Positions 1 through 7,769 of a stretch of DNA of 56,024 nucleotides are shown here, piece by piece (the first letter of the stretch is position 1; each line of letters starts with the position of its first letter). Location of the stretch: NCBI GenBank assembly GCA_900770215.1, contig CAAGJW010000071.1:1-56024 (forward strand). The letters run 5' to 3'. The stretch is from Bacteroidales bacterium. GTDB taxonomy: Bacteria > Bacteroidota > Bacteroidia > Bacteroidales > Muribaculaceae. Below the pieces are notes generated by a model. That model ran no database searches. It saw only the letters and a program-made list of their open reading frames with translations, and was not told the origin of the DNA. Position numbers and translations under genes: made by a program.

Positions 1-2
1 AG

Positions 3-209
3 GAGTGGTGGACGCCGCTTGACGTGAACAACCACAGCACGCCCGTCGTGCCGACTTTCACCGATGCGGCATGGCGTTCTGTGCCAGCACCAGCCCTCTT
101 GTCGCAGCCGTCGTTCAACGGGCAGATAAAGGTCGACGACAGCGGCAAGGTGTACGTGGGCGTGGTCGTGGGAGCTACAAGGACGTGGAAACAAATCAAT
201 AACACATAA
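3..209 (+). CDS. Phage structural protein, C-terminal end (partial)
   Basis: The reading frame is open to the left edge of the window (E-W-W-T-P-L-D-V precede the first possible start, a GTG at 24), so this is most likely the last 68 residues of a longer tail or appendage protein rather than a 61-residue gene. The tail end is polar with short beta-like stretches (GKVYVGVVVGATRTWKQI), the style of a phage fibre or baseplate C-terminus. It stops 2 nt before the next start, so it is part of the phage late operon. I cannot name the family. What is seen is the open frame and spacing; the structural role is inferred from the neighbours. Confidence 0.5.
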   Translation, partial: EWWTPLDVNNHSTPVVPTFTDAAWRSVPAPALLSQPSFNGQIKVDDSGKVYVGVVVGATRTWKQINNT

Positions 210-211
210 TT

Positions 212-451
212 ATGACAAGATTACAGAAGATACAGGAGCTCAAAGAAGAGCTACAGGCAAGTGACTACATCGCCCTAAAATGTTTCGAAGGTCGTGACGT
301 GAGCGAACACGGAGACTGGCAGCAGCGCAGGCAGGACATACGCGACAGCATCAACGCCCTGCAAGCAATGACAGATGAAGAGTACTACAGCAAGTACCCC
401 GAGGAAAGAGATGTTGAAAATGCATTAACAGAAGATAGCACTGAATTATAA
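212..451 (+). CDS. Small phage protein, helical, tail-region
   Basis: A 79-residue, highly charged protein with an N-terminal helical stretch (TRLQKIQELKEELQASDY) and a middle segment (ALKCFEGRDVSEHGDW) of the type found in short XkdW-like proteins encoded beside phage tail-fibre genes. It has no signal peptide or membrane segment. It starts 2 nt after the preceding stop and lies 11 nt before the large tail gene, so it is in the late structural operon. A role in tail-appendage assembly is plausible from position only; the exact family is not certain. Confidence 0.55.
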   Translation: MTRLQKIQELKEELQASDYIALKCFEGRDVSEHGDWQQRRQDIRDSINALQAMTDEEYYSKYPEERDVENALTEDSTEL

Positions 452-462
452 TTATAGGTAAA

Positions 463-3400
463 ATGTTGACATTGAACTATAATAACGTGTCGTCGGTTGT
501 ACAAGAAAACGATAGCTCGTATCTCTATCGCTCGCTTCAAAACAAGCCGCAACTTGTGTTGAAGTTCTCGCTCCCGGTCTATGAGGATTTCCCTGTAGGT
601 ACTTGGTGCGTTTATAAAAATGTACGGTATACAATGTGGACTGCGCCCACAATCAAGAAACAAGGCGAGCGCAACATAGAGTACACGATGACGCTATGCA
701 CAGACCAAGAGCTGCTATCGCACTACAAGCTGCGCAACACAGTTGACCGCCGCTTGAAGTGGTCGATGTGCGCAAAGCCTGCTGAGTTTGCAAAAGTCAT
801 CGTCGACAACATGAACGCTCGTGCCGGGTCATCGCTGTGGAGTGTCGGCACTTGTCTCGAAAGCACAGAGAAAACAATCGAGTTCAATCACACTACGATA
901 GCTGAAGCCGTCTCGCAGGTCGCTACAATTTTCGAGACTGAATGGGAGATTGACAACTATAAACTCTCGTTCAAGAAAGTTGAGTACAACAAAGACAACC
1001 CGATTGAGCTGTCTTACGGCAAAGGTAACGGCTTCGTTCCGGGTGTCGGTCGTGCAGCGGTTAATGACAAGCCGCCGATTGACATTCTGTTCGTCGAGGG
1101 CGGTGACCGCAACATCGACCGCTCGAAATACGGCGCCAAAACGCTCTTGCTGCCCAAGTCGCAGACTTTGCAATATGACGGCGAACACTTCGAGAGTGAT
1201 GCAGATTTCGACAGCACGAAAGCAAAGACGTATGTCACAGATGCAGACGGTTACAGCGTGCATCGTGTCGGCAACACTCGCACGACGCAGTACGAGGAAA
1301 GTCTTGACTGCTCAGAAATTTACCCGTCGCGCATTGGCAGTGTGACTAAAGTCGAAGTTGTCAACGAAAGTAAGAACTTCTACGACATCATCGACAGCTC
1401 TATACCGGCATCGCTCAATTACAATAATTACATCATCGGCGATGATAGAATGACGCTTATATTTCAGAGCGGTATGCTTGCTGGGCGCGAATTTGAGATA
1501 CAGTACAAGCACAGCGAGCGACGCTTTCGTCTCGTGCCTGACACATTCGATGATGTGGTTATGCCGGGTGGCGTGTTCTTGCCTGCTGTCGGTGACAAGT
1601 ACGCAATCTTCGGCTGTATGCTGCCCGATGAGTACATCTGCGACAACGACAGCAAGACCGGCGCATCGTGGGACATGATGCGCGAAGCGGTGCGTTATCT
1701 CTACGAACACGAAGACCAAGAGTTCACGTTCACCGGCACGCTGCAAGCGAAATGGGCGAGAGATAATTGGCTCGCAATAGGCGGTCGGCTCAAAGTCGGC
1801 GGTTACGTTCTGTTCAGCGACACGCAGTTTGCGCCCGACGGTGTGCTTATACGCATCACCGGCATCAAAGAGTTCTTGACTGCGCCGTACTCAATCACGC
1901 TCGAAATCTCTAACTCTACGCAGGGCGGCGGCTTCAGCTCTACGATGCGCAATCTTGAGGGTCTCGAAGTCGTTATTGACGATACGAAGCAGCAGCTCGT
2001 GCAGTACACAAAACGCAGATTTCGAGATGCACAAGAAACGATGTCGATGCTCGAAAACTCGCTGCTTGATTATGCAAACAGCGTCAACCCAATCACTGTG
2101 CAAACGATGAGCGCGCTCATCGGTGACGAAAGTCTGCAATTTCGCTTCATAAGTTCTCGAGACAATGCAACAGTCGTTGACAACGTGGTTAACTATGATG
2201 CGTCGATACGTGTACTAAATTGCGCAGCATCGTACTTGCAGCACATGACACTCGGCATCAACATGTCATCGACGCACGCGCTCTCGGAGTACAAGATATG
2301 GAAGATGCAGTCGTATATGTCACCGCCACTCGACGATGCGGGACAAGCATATTATCTGTATGCAAAAGTCGCCCGTGAAGACACAACCGCTGTCGGCAAT
2401 TTTGTGCTATCAACAACTGCAATCAAGATGACAGCAGTTGACGGCTACTATCACTTACTTGTTGGTGTCTTGAACAGTGAGTATGACAATACACGCTCGT
2501 TTGTATCACTTCATGGGTTCACAGAGATATTGCCGGGTCGTGTCACGACAGACCGCATCGTGTCGCAAGACGGCAAAACATACTTCGATTTGGCAAAGGG
2601 CGAAATCGGCGGCATCATCAAGTTTTTGAACAACGGCACGTATGACACACTCATCGACGGCGGCTATATCAAGACTAATCTCATCAATGCACAGCAGCTG
2701 CAAGTGGCTCGCGTGCTTGCAGGCGATGAAGACGGCAAGCGCATATTTATCAGCCCCGACGACAAGGCTGTGTACATATATGATGAAAATAATGAGCTTG
2801 TCACTGTTTTTGAAGGTAATGAGTACAAGAGCATCAATGAGCTGTTTGGCAACACAACTGGGTCGGCTGCAATTACTAATGCATCAGATAGTGTTGACTT
2901 GGATAACACAGAAGAACATCGCAGCAATATTTTGCAAGGCAACAAAGTCATCAGCAATGTATTCTTTACAGACACTCCTGCTGTAATTGCGTTTACAGGG
3001 TCTCTGCACACTAACGTTGTAAGTGATGCAAATGCAAAAAATTCAGGCTTTGCATCAGCCTACTTGCGTCTGTATGTTGAGACGTATGATGATAAAAATC
3101 TCACTAAACGCACGCAGAAAGTTCTGACAGCTAACAGTGGCTGTTGGATAGCAGGCAATGACAGCGAAGTCGAGACAGCATCTGATGATATGTCTCTAAC
3201 TAATAAGTCGGCGAAAGTGATAGCCGGGTATCATCGAGTTGTCGTTGAATGGGAGTTGCAGGTCAGCAACTTCGAGACAAACAATCAGACTGATGAAGCT
3301 CATGCTAATTGGTCTAACATCACAGCAGAATATAAGACGAATTTCTATATATCGCGTTTTTTCGCAAACGGCTTTGTCATAGGCTCACGTCGTGACAACT

Positions 3401-3534
3401 ATGTGCTTGCGCTCAACGATAGCACTAACGGGATATGCTTCAGTGTCAACAACGGCGGTCGTGAGTTCGAAGTCGGCTCTAACGGCATACGATATAAGAC
3501 ATCTAATTCATCTCAATGGCATAATTTAGCGTGA
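463..3534 (+). CDS. Large phage tail/baseplate protein (prophage tail-endopeptidase style)
   Basis: A protein of 1023 residues. The first 400 residues are rich in short beta segments and resemble the N-terminal hub domain of phage minor tail proteins (Prophage_tail family, as in tail-associated lysin or baseplate hub proteins). A helical segment follows (about 505-545, VVIDDTKQQLVQYTKRRF), then a region with a G-R-V-T-T-D-R-I motif near 690 that is common where tail-tip proteins switch to a receptor-facing region. The C-terminal 250 residues are beta-rich and polar, ending in a short fibre-like tail (NGIRYKTSNSSQWHNLA). No protease or lysozyme catalytic motif could be picked out by eye. It is followed directly by the lysis genes, the usual order at the end of a phage late operon. 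The tail role is well supported; the exact baseplate part is inferred. Confidence 0.7.
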   Translation: MLTLNYNNVSSVVQENDSSYLYRSLQNKPQLVLKFSLPVYEDFPVGTWCVYKNVRYTMWTAPTIKKQGERNIEYTMTLCTDQELLSHYKLRNTVDRRLKWSMCAKPAEFAKVIVDNMNARAGSSLWSVGTCLESTEKTIEFNHTTIAEAVSQVATIFETEWEIDNYKLSFKKVEYNKDNPIELSYGKGNGFVPGVGRAAVNDKPPIDILFVEGGDRNIDRSKYGAKTLLLPKSQTLQYDGEHFESDADFDSTKAKTYVTDADGYSVHRVGNTRTTQYEESLDCSEIYPSRIGSVTKVEVVNESKNFYDIIDSSIPASLNYNNYIIGDDRMTLIFQSGMLAGREFEIQYKHSERRFRLVPDTFDDVVMPGGVFLPAVGDKYAIFGCMLPDEYICDNDSKTGASWDMMREAVRYLYEHEDQEFTFTGTLQAKWARDNWLAIGGRLKVGGYVLFSDTQFAPDGVLIRITGIKEFLTAPYSITLEISNSTQGGGFSSTMRNLEGLEVVIDDTKQQLVQYTKRRFRDAQETMSMLENSLLDYANSVNPITVQTMSALIGDESLQFRFISSRDNATVVDNVVNYDASIRVLNCAASYLQHMTLGINMSSTHALSEYKIWKMQSYMSPPLDDAGQAYYLYAKVAREDTTAVGNFVLSTTAIKMTAVDGYYHLLVGVLNSEYDNTRSFVSLHGFTEILPGRVTTDRIVSQDGKTYFDLAKGEIGGIIKFLNNGTYDTLIDGGYIKTNLINAQQLQVARVLAGDEDGKRIFISPDDKAVYIYDENNELVTVFEGNEYKSINELFGNTTGSAAITNASDSVDLDNTEEHRSNILQGNKVISNVFFTDTPAVIAFTGSLHTNVVSDANAKNSGFASAYLRLYVETYDDKNLTKRTQKVLTANSGCWIAGNDSEVETASDDMSLTNKSAKVIAGYHRVVVEWELQVSNFETNNQTDEAHANWSNITAEYKTNFYISRFFANGFVIGSRRDNYVLALNDSTNGICFSVNNGGREFEVGSNGIRYKTSNSSQWHNLA

Positions 3535-3558
3535 TGTGCAAAAAACGATTATAATATA

Positions 3559-3591
3559 GTTCTTGTTAAGAACTAAAAATGTTTATCTTTG
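3559..3591 (+). promoter_or_regulatory. Promoter of the lysis cassette with an overlapping inverted repeat
   Basis: TATCTTTG at 3584-3591 matches the Bacteroidetes -7 consensus TAnnTTTG. A TTG at 3563-3565 lies 18 nt upstream in the -33 position. The -33 element is embedded in a perfect inverted repeat, GTTCTT-GTT-AAGAAC (3559-3573), which could be an operator for timing lysis or a short attenuator after the tail gene. The holin ATG is at 3608, so the leader would be very short. Confidence 0.5.
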
Positions 3592-3607
3592 TCAAAAAGG
3601 AATTACT

Positions 3608-4114
3608 ATGTACGATGCATCTTATGTCTGTAAAGTTGTGTGGCTGGCAATAGGCGGCGCAGTCGGTTGGCTTGTAGATGAATTTAACCCTACTTTTCCG
3701 CTTATTAGTGTGATGATAGCGTTTGTTGTGTACGATGCAGTGACAGCATTTCAACTCGACAAGAGAGTGCGATTGGCGCACCCGACACAAGTCAAAGAGC
3801 GAAAGAGCAAATTCCGCTCATACTTATTTGGCAAGGTGGTGCGCAGCACTATCCCCAAGAGGCTTGCACTCATTCTGCTCGCTTATCTATGTCAGAAATA
3901 TGTTTGCGTACACGTCAACATGCCATTGCCGTACATCGTCACCGGTGTTATCTGCTTTGAACAAGCATGGAGTATTCTTGAAAACGAGAGTTCATGTCGT
4001 TCTAAAAGCGATGGTCGTTTATATCAAATGCTTCAACGCATCATGATTGACAAAACAGAACGTCACTTCGATATAGAGCTTGATGATTTCAAAAAAAACG
4101 ACAATACAAAGTAA
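3608..4114 (+). CDS. Phage holin-like membrane protein
   Basis: 168 residues from the ATG at 3608, which is preceded by AAAAAGG; the upstream in-frame ATG at 3563 lies within the promoter and is less likely. Hydrophobic segments are near residues 7-22 (VVWLAIGGAVGWLVDE region), 28-42 (PLISVMIAFVVYDAV) and 80-115 (RLALILLAYLCQKY and LPYIVTGVICFEQAW), with a charged loop between them and a hydrophilic C-terminus. This layout and the motif FEQAWSILEN resemble the phage holin_4 / toxin-secretion holin family. It sits immediately before an amidase, as expected for a holin-endolysin pair. The family link is by pattern; position gives most of the confidence. Confidence 0.7.
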   Translation: MYDASYVCKVVWLAIGGAVGWLVDEFNPTFPLISVMIAFVVYDAVTAFQLDKRVRLAHPTQVKERKSKFRSYLFGKVVRSTIPKRLALILLAYLCQKYVCVHVNMPLPYIVTGVICFEQAWSILENESSCRSKSDGRLYQMLQRIMIDKTERHFDIELDDFKKNDNTK

Positions 4115-4131
4115 TTTCAAATGCTTTTCAT

Positions 4132-4719
4132 ATGAAAATCTTAATCGACAACGGGCACGGAGCTAACACGTCGGGTAAATGCTCTCCCGACAAAACATTC
4201 TTTGAGTGGAAATTCAGCAGAGATATAGCAGAGAAACTCGTTGAAGCGTTGCGAGAGCGTGGTTACGATGCAGAGCGCATCGTGACAGAAGACTATGATG
4301 TCTCGCTATCAACTCGCTGCAAACGTGTGAATGACATTTGCCGTAAATTTAAGAACGTCATACTTGTAAGCATACACAGCAACGCAGCTGGGCACCAAGA
4401 TGCTTGGTACAACGCGCGTGGTTTTTCTGCACACGTTGCCATGAATGCATCAGACAACAGCAAACGACTTGCGGCATGTCTGTGGGACAAAGCAATTGAA
4501 GTCGGTCTTCACGGCAATCGTTCGGTGCCACGTTGTAAATATATTGTTCAAAACCTCGCCATGTGTCGTGACACGCTTTGCCCTGCCGTGTTGACAGAAA
4601 ATCTTTTTTATGACAACAAAGAAGACCTTGCTATATTAAAAAGTGAGGAAGGCAAACGCAAAATCGTTAAGCTGCATGTCGAAGGCATCATCAATTATCT
4701 TAACTCACTCAAAAAATGA
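4132..4719 (+). CDS. Phage endolysin, N-acetylmuramoyl-L-alanine amidase (Amidase_3)
   Basis: 195 residues forming a single Amidase_3 domain that would cleave the MurNAc-L-alanine bond of peptidoglycan during host lysis. Zinc-ligand and catalytic residues are visible in the family order: His9 in DNGHG, Glu25 in FFEWKF, His82 in SIHSNAAG and Glu156 in VLTENLF. There is no signal peptide, so export should depend on the holin encoded just upstream. The stop overlaps the start of the next gene by four bases (ATGA). The length is typical of a stand-alone phage amidase with no separate wall-binding domain. Confidence 0.88.
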   Translation: MKILIDNGHGANTSGKCSPDKTFFEWKFSRDIAEKLVEALRERGYDAERIVTEDYDVSLSTRCKRVNDICRKFKNVILVSIHSNAAGHQDAWYNARGFSAHVAMNASDNSKRLAACLWDKAIEVGLHGNRSVPRCKYIVQNLAMCRDTLCPAVLTENLFYDNKEDLAILKSEEGKRKIVKLHVEGIINYLNSLKK

Positions 4720-5267
4720 ACGCACATGACATGAACGATGAAGAGCGCGAAGCTGTTGCAATACTCGGTGGAGGTTGTTTCACAATTAGTTTCGTATTGC
4801 TGCTGCTTGCAGTCGTATTGTTGCTGTCTGCATGTCGCTCGCAACGAGACATTGTGCATGATGTGACGCATGTCGAGATACACGACAGCATTCACTATGT
4901 TCACGACACGTTATATTTTGATGTGCCGGCACAATCGGCAGAAGTCGTAACTCGTGACAGCGTGTCACAGCTTGAAAACGACTACGCTGTGAGCATCGTG
5001 TCGCTCAACAAAGACGGCACGCTGTCTCATCAACTGACAACGAAGACGCAGAGTGTGCCGGTACCGTATGAGAGGCCGGTGCAGACGAAGACGCAAGTCA
5101 TATACAAAGACAAGCGCATCGAAGTGCCGGTGCCGGTCGAAAAGAAACTGACAGCGTGGGAGCAGTTCAAGCTGCGCTCATTTTGGGCGTTTCTCTCGCT
5201 CTCGGCGGTCGCAGTGTGCATCATCTTTCGCAAACCATTGTGCACTTTAATACGCAGATTTATATAG
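4716..5267 (+). CDS. Membrane-anchored lysis protein, candidate unimolecular spanin
   Basis: 183 residues with a hydrophobic segment at about 22-38 ending in L-L-S-A-C (Cys40, a good lipobox), a long extended polar region of about 110 residues with repeated V-x-V-P and charged segments, and a second membrane segment at 155-171 followed by a basic tail. An outer-membrane lipid anchor at one end and an inner-membrane helix at the other is the architecture of u-spanins such as phage T1 gp11, which fuse the two membranes in the last step of lysis. Translational overlap with the amidase and position as the last gene of the cassette agree. A caution is that the n-region (residues 1-14) is acidic, unusual for a lipoprotein signal; a start at Met6 does not fix this. 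Confidence 0.55.
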   Translation: MNAHDMNDEEREAVAILGGGCFTISFVLLLLAVVLLLSACRSQRDIVHDVTHVEIHDSIHYVHDTLYFDVPAQSAEVVTRDSVSQLENDYAVSIVSLNKDGTLSHQLTTKTQSVPVPYERPVQTKTQVIYKDKRIEVPVPVEKKLTAWEQFKLRSFWAFLSLSAVAVCIIFRKPLCTLIRRFI

Positions 5268-5317
5268 TAGCTTGAGTAAACTTTTCATACATGAGTTTTT
5301 GGTTTAACGTGTTAGTG

Positions 5318-5353
5318 TTAGTGATACTCTGCGAAGAGTGTCACTAATTTTTT
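5318..5353 (+). terminator. Rho-independent terminator of the prophage late operon
   Basis: Stem TTAGTGATACTCT (5318-5330), loop GCGA, then AGAGTGTCACTAA (5335-5347), thirteen pairs with one G-U, followed by six T. It closes the lysis cassette. Confidence 0.85.
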
Positions 5354-5381
5354 GCGCTTCTGATAAATTGTAGTAATTTTG
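5351..5381 (+). promoter_or_regulatory. Consensus promoter with no ORF downstream
   Basis: TTTG at 5351-5354, exactly 19 nt, then TAATTTTG at 5374-5381: a full match to the Bacteroidetes housekeeping promoter. It begins in the T-run of the prophage terminator. No plus-strand ORF follows, which points to an RNA gene (next feature). Confidence 0.65.
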
Positions 5382-5387
5382 CGTTGC

Positions 5388-5483
5388 TGTTGCAAATCGT
5401 CAACAGTTGCGTTGAAGCACTTGGTGACTGAAAAGTCAGCGTCTCATCGTCGCTTACTTGTATAGTTCATTAAGTGCTTTTTT
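5388..5483 (+). ncRNA. Candidate small RNA, about 95 nt
   Basis: The stretch starts about 7 nt after the -7 box of a consensus promoter. It contains a hairpin with stem CTGTTG/CAACAG (about 5387-5406), then an outer stem AAGCACTT (5415-5422) pairing with AAGTGCTT (5472-5479) that runs straight into six T (5478-5483), a terminator signature. Inside the outer stem is a perfect hairpin TGACT-GAAA-AGTCA (5425-5438) with a GNRA-type tetraloop. No ORF with a start of usable length covers it. Promoter, internal folds and T-run together support a small non-coding RNA at the prophage-chromosome edge. I do not recognise the family; target and function are unknown. Confidence 0.5.
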
Positions 5484-5625
5484 AGTGATTTTTGGTACTC
5501 GTTTGTGACTCGTGCTGTGCACTGATGAGATACGTGTGAAGTAAATAGCACGTGCACAATATTTTACAGCTGCGATAAACAAATAAGATACATTCTGCAT
5601 CGGCAAATAGCTTCTCTTTGACTTT

Positions 5626-5674
5626 GAGGTACGAAAAAAGGGATTGTCGCTTAGACAATCCCTATAAGTACCTC
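5626..5674 (-). terminator. Terminator of the 2H phosphoesterase gene, nested palindrome
   Basis: On the minus strand the stem GGGATTGTC (5654-5662 read backwards) and its partner (5640-5648) form nine perfect pairs with a five-base loop, followed by six T (5639-5634). Outside it a second perfect pair GAGGTAC/GTACCTC (5626-5632 and 5668-5674) encloses the whole element. Confidence 0.8.
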
Positions 5675-5693
5675 CTATAGTGCAGTCTTGCCA

Positions 5694-6284
5694 TCAATAC
5701 AGTGCAGGTGCTGGAAAATCGTATCTGCTTATCTCCCTATAATATCTGTGTTCAGCATCTTTGCAATAATACAGGCCGATGTTGTCTATCGTGACCGGGA
5801 TGTTGAAGTGTCTTAGTTTGGTCTTGATGCTTTCAAAGTCCTCACGCGAGAGCTTCCTCTTGAGGCGTTTGGTAATGGTAAAGTGTATCCTTGCTGGATT
5901 GATGGGTGGTGTCGTCTTGCCTTCGAGAGGCCTGCCGATAGCATCGTAAAGCTTTGAGCAGAGCTTCGTTAAGGCTGACGGCATAACCGACGGCTTGGCA
6001 TACAGCACCTTTATTCTGTCTTTCTTTGTGCTGAAGAAATAGCCAATGTCGTCGATGTTGATTGTGATTGGCTTTTGGACCGCTGCGATGGACTTCATCT
6101 TTTCTTGAATAGATGGGATGTATTCATTTGACAACCTGCCGATAAAGAGCAGAGTGCAATGAAAGAACTTCTCGTCCTTGCCGTTGGGCAGGAAAAGATC
6201 TTTCACGTCATCAGCCACCTTGTCCATGTCTGATGATGCTTCTTTAGGCAGCATGAATGCTATGAATATGTTGACCATCCCCAT
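5694..6284 (-). CDS. 2H phosphoesterase superfamily protein (2'-5' RNA ligase-like)
   Basis: 196 residues with both signature H-x-T motifs of the 2H superfamily: H42-C-T44 in FFHCTLLF and H134-F-T136 in IHFTITK. The two motifs are about 90 residues apart, as in ThpR/LigT-like cyclic-phosphodiesterase folds that act on 2',3'-cyclic phosphate or 2'-5' linked RNA ends. The start is either the ATG at 6284 or the one at 6278; neither has a clear ribosome-binding site. The gene has its own terminator and is less GC-rich than the housekeeping block that follows, so it may be prophage cargo or recently acquired. The fold is well supported; the substrate is unknown. Confidence 0.8.
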   Translation of the reverse strand: MGMVNIFIAFMLPKEASSDMDKVADDVKDLFLPNGKDEKFFHCTLLFIGRLSNEYIPSIQEKMKSIAAVQKPITINIDDIGYFFSTKKDRIKVLYAKPSVMPSALTKLCSKLYDAIGRPLEGKTTPPINPARIHFTITKRLKRKLSREDFESIKTKLRHFNIPVTIDNIGLYYCKDAEHRYYREISRYDFPAPALY

Positions 6285-6425
6285 CTATTGTTAGACTTGT
6301 AGTGTTGTAAGTAATGATAGCATTGCTTTAATAAAAACGACCCGCCGATTTAAGCATTGTTAGGAGGCTTGGCGGGTTCTCGTATTGCAAAGATAAAAAG
6401 AATATTTCACCCCAAAAAAATTTTT

Positions 6426-7304
6426 TTATTGATTATTTTTAGCTGTGGTATTATTGCCTACTGGTTGGAAAGTGTGCCAGAATTTCTGTGCTTGCTCCTG
6501 CGTCATTGCGACGCCCGAGTGGCCATGCCGCCACTCGATTTCGGGTAGGGCATCTTCCAGCTGGTCGATGGTGACGCAAGGCTCATCGGGGTCGCAAGGA
6601 TGCTCTACCGATATGTCCACATAGTAGCGCTTGTGGCCAGATCCTGCCCAGTCGTCGCCGGCATAGGGCTCGGAGAGGAAAGTGCCGTGATACACCACGC
6701 CGCCAGGTCCGCTGCCCACGCGCACCATGATATAGCTGTCGCCCTTGTGCGCATGCTTCCAATCGTAGATGCTCCAATTGTAGTCGAAACCATCGGGCCA
6801 TTTCTGCCTTGCCTGCCTGAAGTCGTCGATTTTACTGCTGCTGATGCCAGGGTTCCAGCGCATTATGAAGGTGCGGGCCGGGGCTTGCAGCTCGAAACGA
6901 TAGTTTATCTTCCACATGCACCCCTCGCCATCGGGGTTTTCAACAGCCTTCCCGTTGTCGTGGTTCCAGTTGAAACGGGTGCCCGGGCTCGTTGTGATCG
7001 CCCTGACGTCGAGTCTGAGCTCTTTGCTGCCGTTGAGCACGTGCAGTGTCTTGATGTCGTGCAGGATATAGGGGAAAACACCGTGGTTGTAGAGATAGAC
7101 GCCGTAGCTTGTCGAGGGCAACTCATCGGTAATGAGTGCGATTGCATTGCCCTGTGCATGGATGAGCTCTTCCTTGTTGTCCTCGTTCAGTTCCATCGTG
7201 AGCTCGTGCTGCAGGTCATGCTTTATGGCGTTGAAAGCGTTGTTGTCAACACCGATGTATAGTTCGGTCTTGTCATTCATCGTTAATAGGTATTTTCTAG
7301 TCAA
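6426..7304 (-). CDS. Protein of unknown function with a WNP(G/S)ISS domain, possibly EVE/PUA-like
   Basis: 292 residues, no signal peptide. The N-terminal 140 residues are unique. From about residue 141 the sequence aligns clearly with the protein at 17956-18492: shared landmarks are IMRWNPGISS / LMWNPSISS, NWSIYDWKHA / NWSVWDWEHA, a V-R-V-G segment before G-V-V / G-I-V, FLSEPY / LSSEPF, DDWAGSGHKRYYVD / EDWSGKGRQVFYMD and the late W-x-x-G-H-S-G. A core reading 'access to a regulated barrel, return to a V-D strand, then an E-L helix' resembles EVE or PUA-like nucleic-acid-binding domains, but this is an inference from spacing. The gene ends in a run of N and Q. It is an isolated gene upstream of a terminator-like AT-rich stretch. 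Confidence 0.6.
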   Translation of the reverse strand: MTRKYLLTMNDKTELYIGVDNNAFNAIKHDLQHELTMELNEDNKEELIHAQGNAIALITDELPSTSYGVYLYNHGVFPYILHDIKTLHVLNGSKELRLDVRAITTSPGTRFNWNHDNGKAVENPDGEGCMWKINYRFELQAPARTFIMRWNPGISSSKIDDFRQARQKWPDGFDYNWSIYDWKHAHKGDSYIMVRVGSGPGGVVYHGTFLSEPYAGDDWAGSGHKRYYVDISVEHPCDPDEPCVTIDQLEDALPEIEWRHGHSGVAMTQEQAQKFWHTFQPVGNNTTAKNNQ

Positions 7305-7344
7305 TTATAATTCTCGCACCGGCCTCTGTTGCGTGGTGGAGTCG

Positions 7345-7379
7345 AAAAAAAAGAGTTGCACGATGTGTCGCGCAACTCT
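7345..7379 (-). terminator. Terminator after the second tRNA-Asn
   Basis: On the minus strand AGAGTTGC (7379-7372) pairs with GCAACTCT (7359-7352) over eight bases and is followed by eight T (7352-7345). It lies directly downstream of the tRNA at 7390-7463. Confidence 0.8.
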
Positions 7380-7389
7380 CTTTTTCAAG

Positions 7390-7463
7390 CGCTTCAAGAT
7401 GGACTTGAACCAACGACCCCCTGATTAACAGTCAGGTGCTCTAACCAACTGAGCTATTGAAGC
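7390..7463 (-). tRNA. tRNA-Asn(GTT), distal copy
   Basis: 74 nt on the minus strand. The acceptor stem pairs GCTTCAA with TTGAAGC, the D-arm reads AGCTCAGTTGGTTAGAGC, the anticodon loop is CTGTTAA with anticodon GTT, and the T-arm contains GGTTCAAGTCC. The 3' CCA is not encoded. The sequence is identical to the copy at 7509-7582. Confidence 0.93.
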
Positions 7464-7498
7464 AAAAAATGGGATATCAAGTTTAGAGTCCATATCCC
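7464..7498 (-). terminator. Terminator between the two tRNA-Asn genes
   Basis: GGGATAT (minus strand, from 7498) pairs with ATATCCC (to 7470) around a 15-nt loop and is followed by six T (7469-7464), then the distal tRNA begins. It lies between two otherwise tandem tRNA genes, so it may work as partial attenuation or only as a spacer. Confidence 0.65.
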
Positions 7499-7508
7499 TG
7501 GACTTGTG

Positions 7509-7582
7509 CGCTTCAAGATGGACTTGAACCAACGACCCCCTGATTAACAGTCAGGTGCTCTAACCAACTGAGCTATTGAAGC
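7509..7582 (-). tRNA. tRNA-Asn(GTT), promoter-proximal copy
   Basis: 74 nt, identical in sequence to the copy at 7390-7463: acceptor stem GCTTCAA/TTGAAGC, anticodon GTT, T-arm GGTTCAAGTCC, no encoded CCA. It is the first tRNA after the promoter at 7629-7659. Confidence 0.93.
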
Positions 7583-7628
7583 AGTTGCAAAAATGCGCAG
7601 GGAACCAGCCCTTGCGTGAATTGCGGTG

Positions 7629-7659
7629 CAAATGTAGCCCAAAAAATTGAATGGTGCAA
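7629..7659 (-). promoter_or_regulatory. Promoter of the tRNA-Asn pair
   Basis: On the minus strand TACATTTG (7636-7629) is a consensus -7 element, with TTG at 7659-7657 in the -33 position, 20 nt away. Transcription would start about 40 nt before the first tRNA. Confidence 0.6.
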
Positions 7660-7769
7660 TATTTTTTGCAAAAATGTTTAAAATTTAGCCCGTGAGGTGA
7701 AAATTGAGGCCCTGCTACGGCCGCAATTCCAGTAAGAAGTAGTACTTTAGCGGTCAAAATAGAAACGAA

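Larger units (their letters stand above)
5268..5693. other. Non-coding prophage-chromosome junction region
   Basis: 426 bp without a protein gene. It holds the prophage terminator, the candidate small RNA and the terminator of the minus-strand gene at 5694. Between 5490 and 5625 I see only AT-rich sequence with short GTGCAC-type repeats. The prophage right attachment site is probably in or near this stretch, but it cannot be defined without the left end, which is outside the window. Confidence 0.5.

Noticed and set aside
5519..5565. CTGATGAG followed by GTGTGAAG, resembling a hammerhead ribozyme core
   Set aside because: The conserved GAAA after stem II is absent and the flanking stems do not form in the required order.
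7390..7582. Tandem tRNA-Asn genes as attachment site of the prophage
   Set aside because: The repeats are whole functional tRNAs with separate terminators, and two chromosomal-type genes lie between them and the prophage; the att site cannot be inferred from them.
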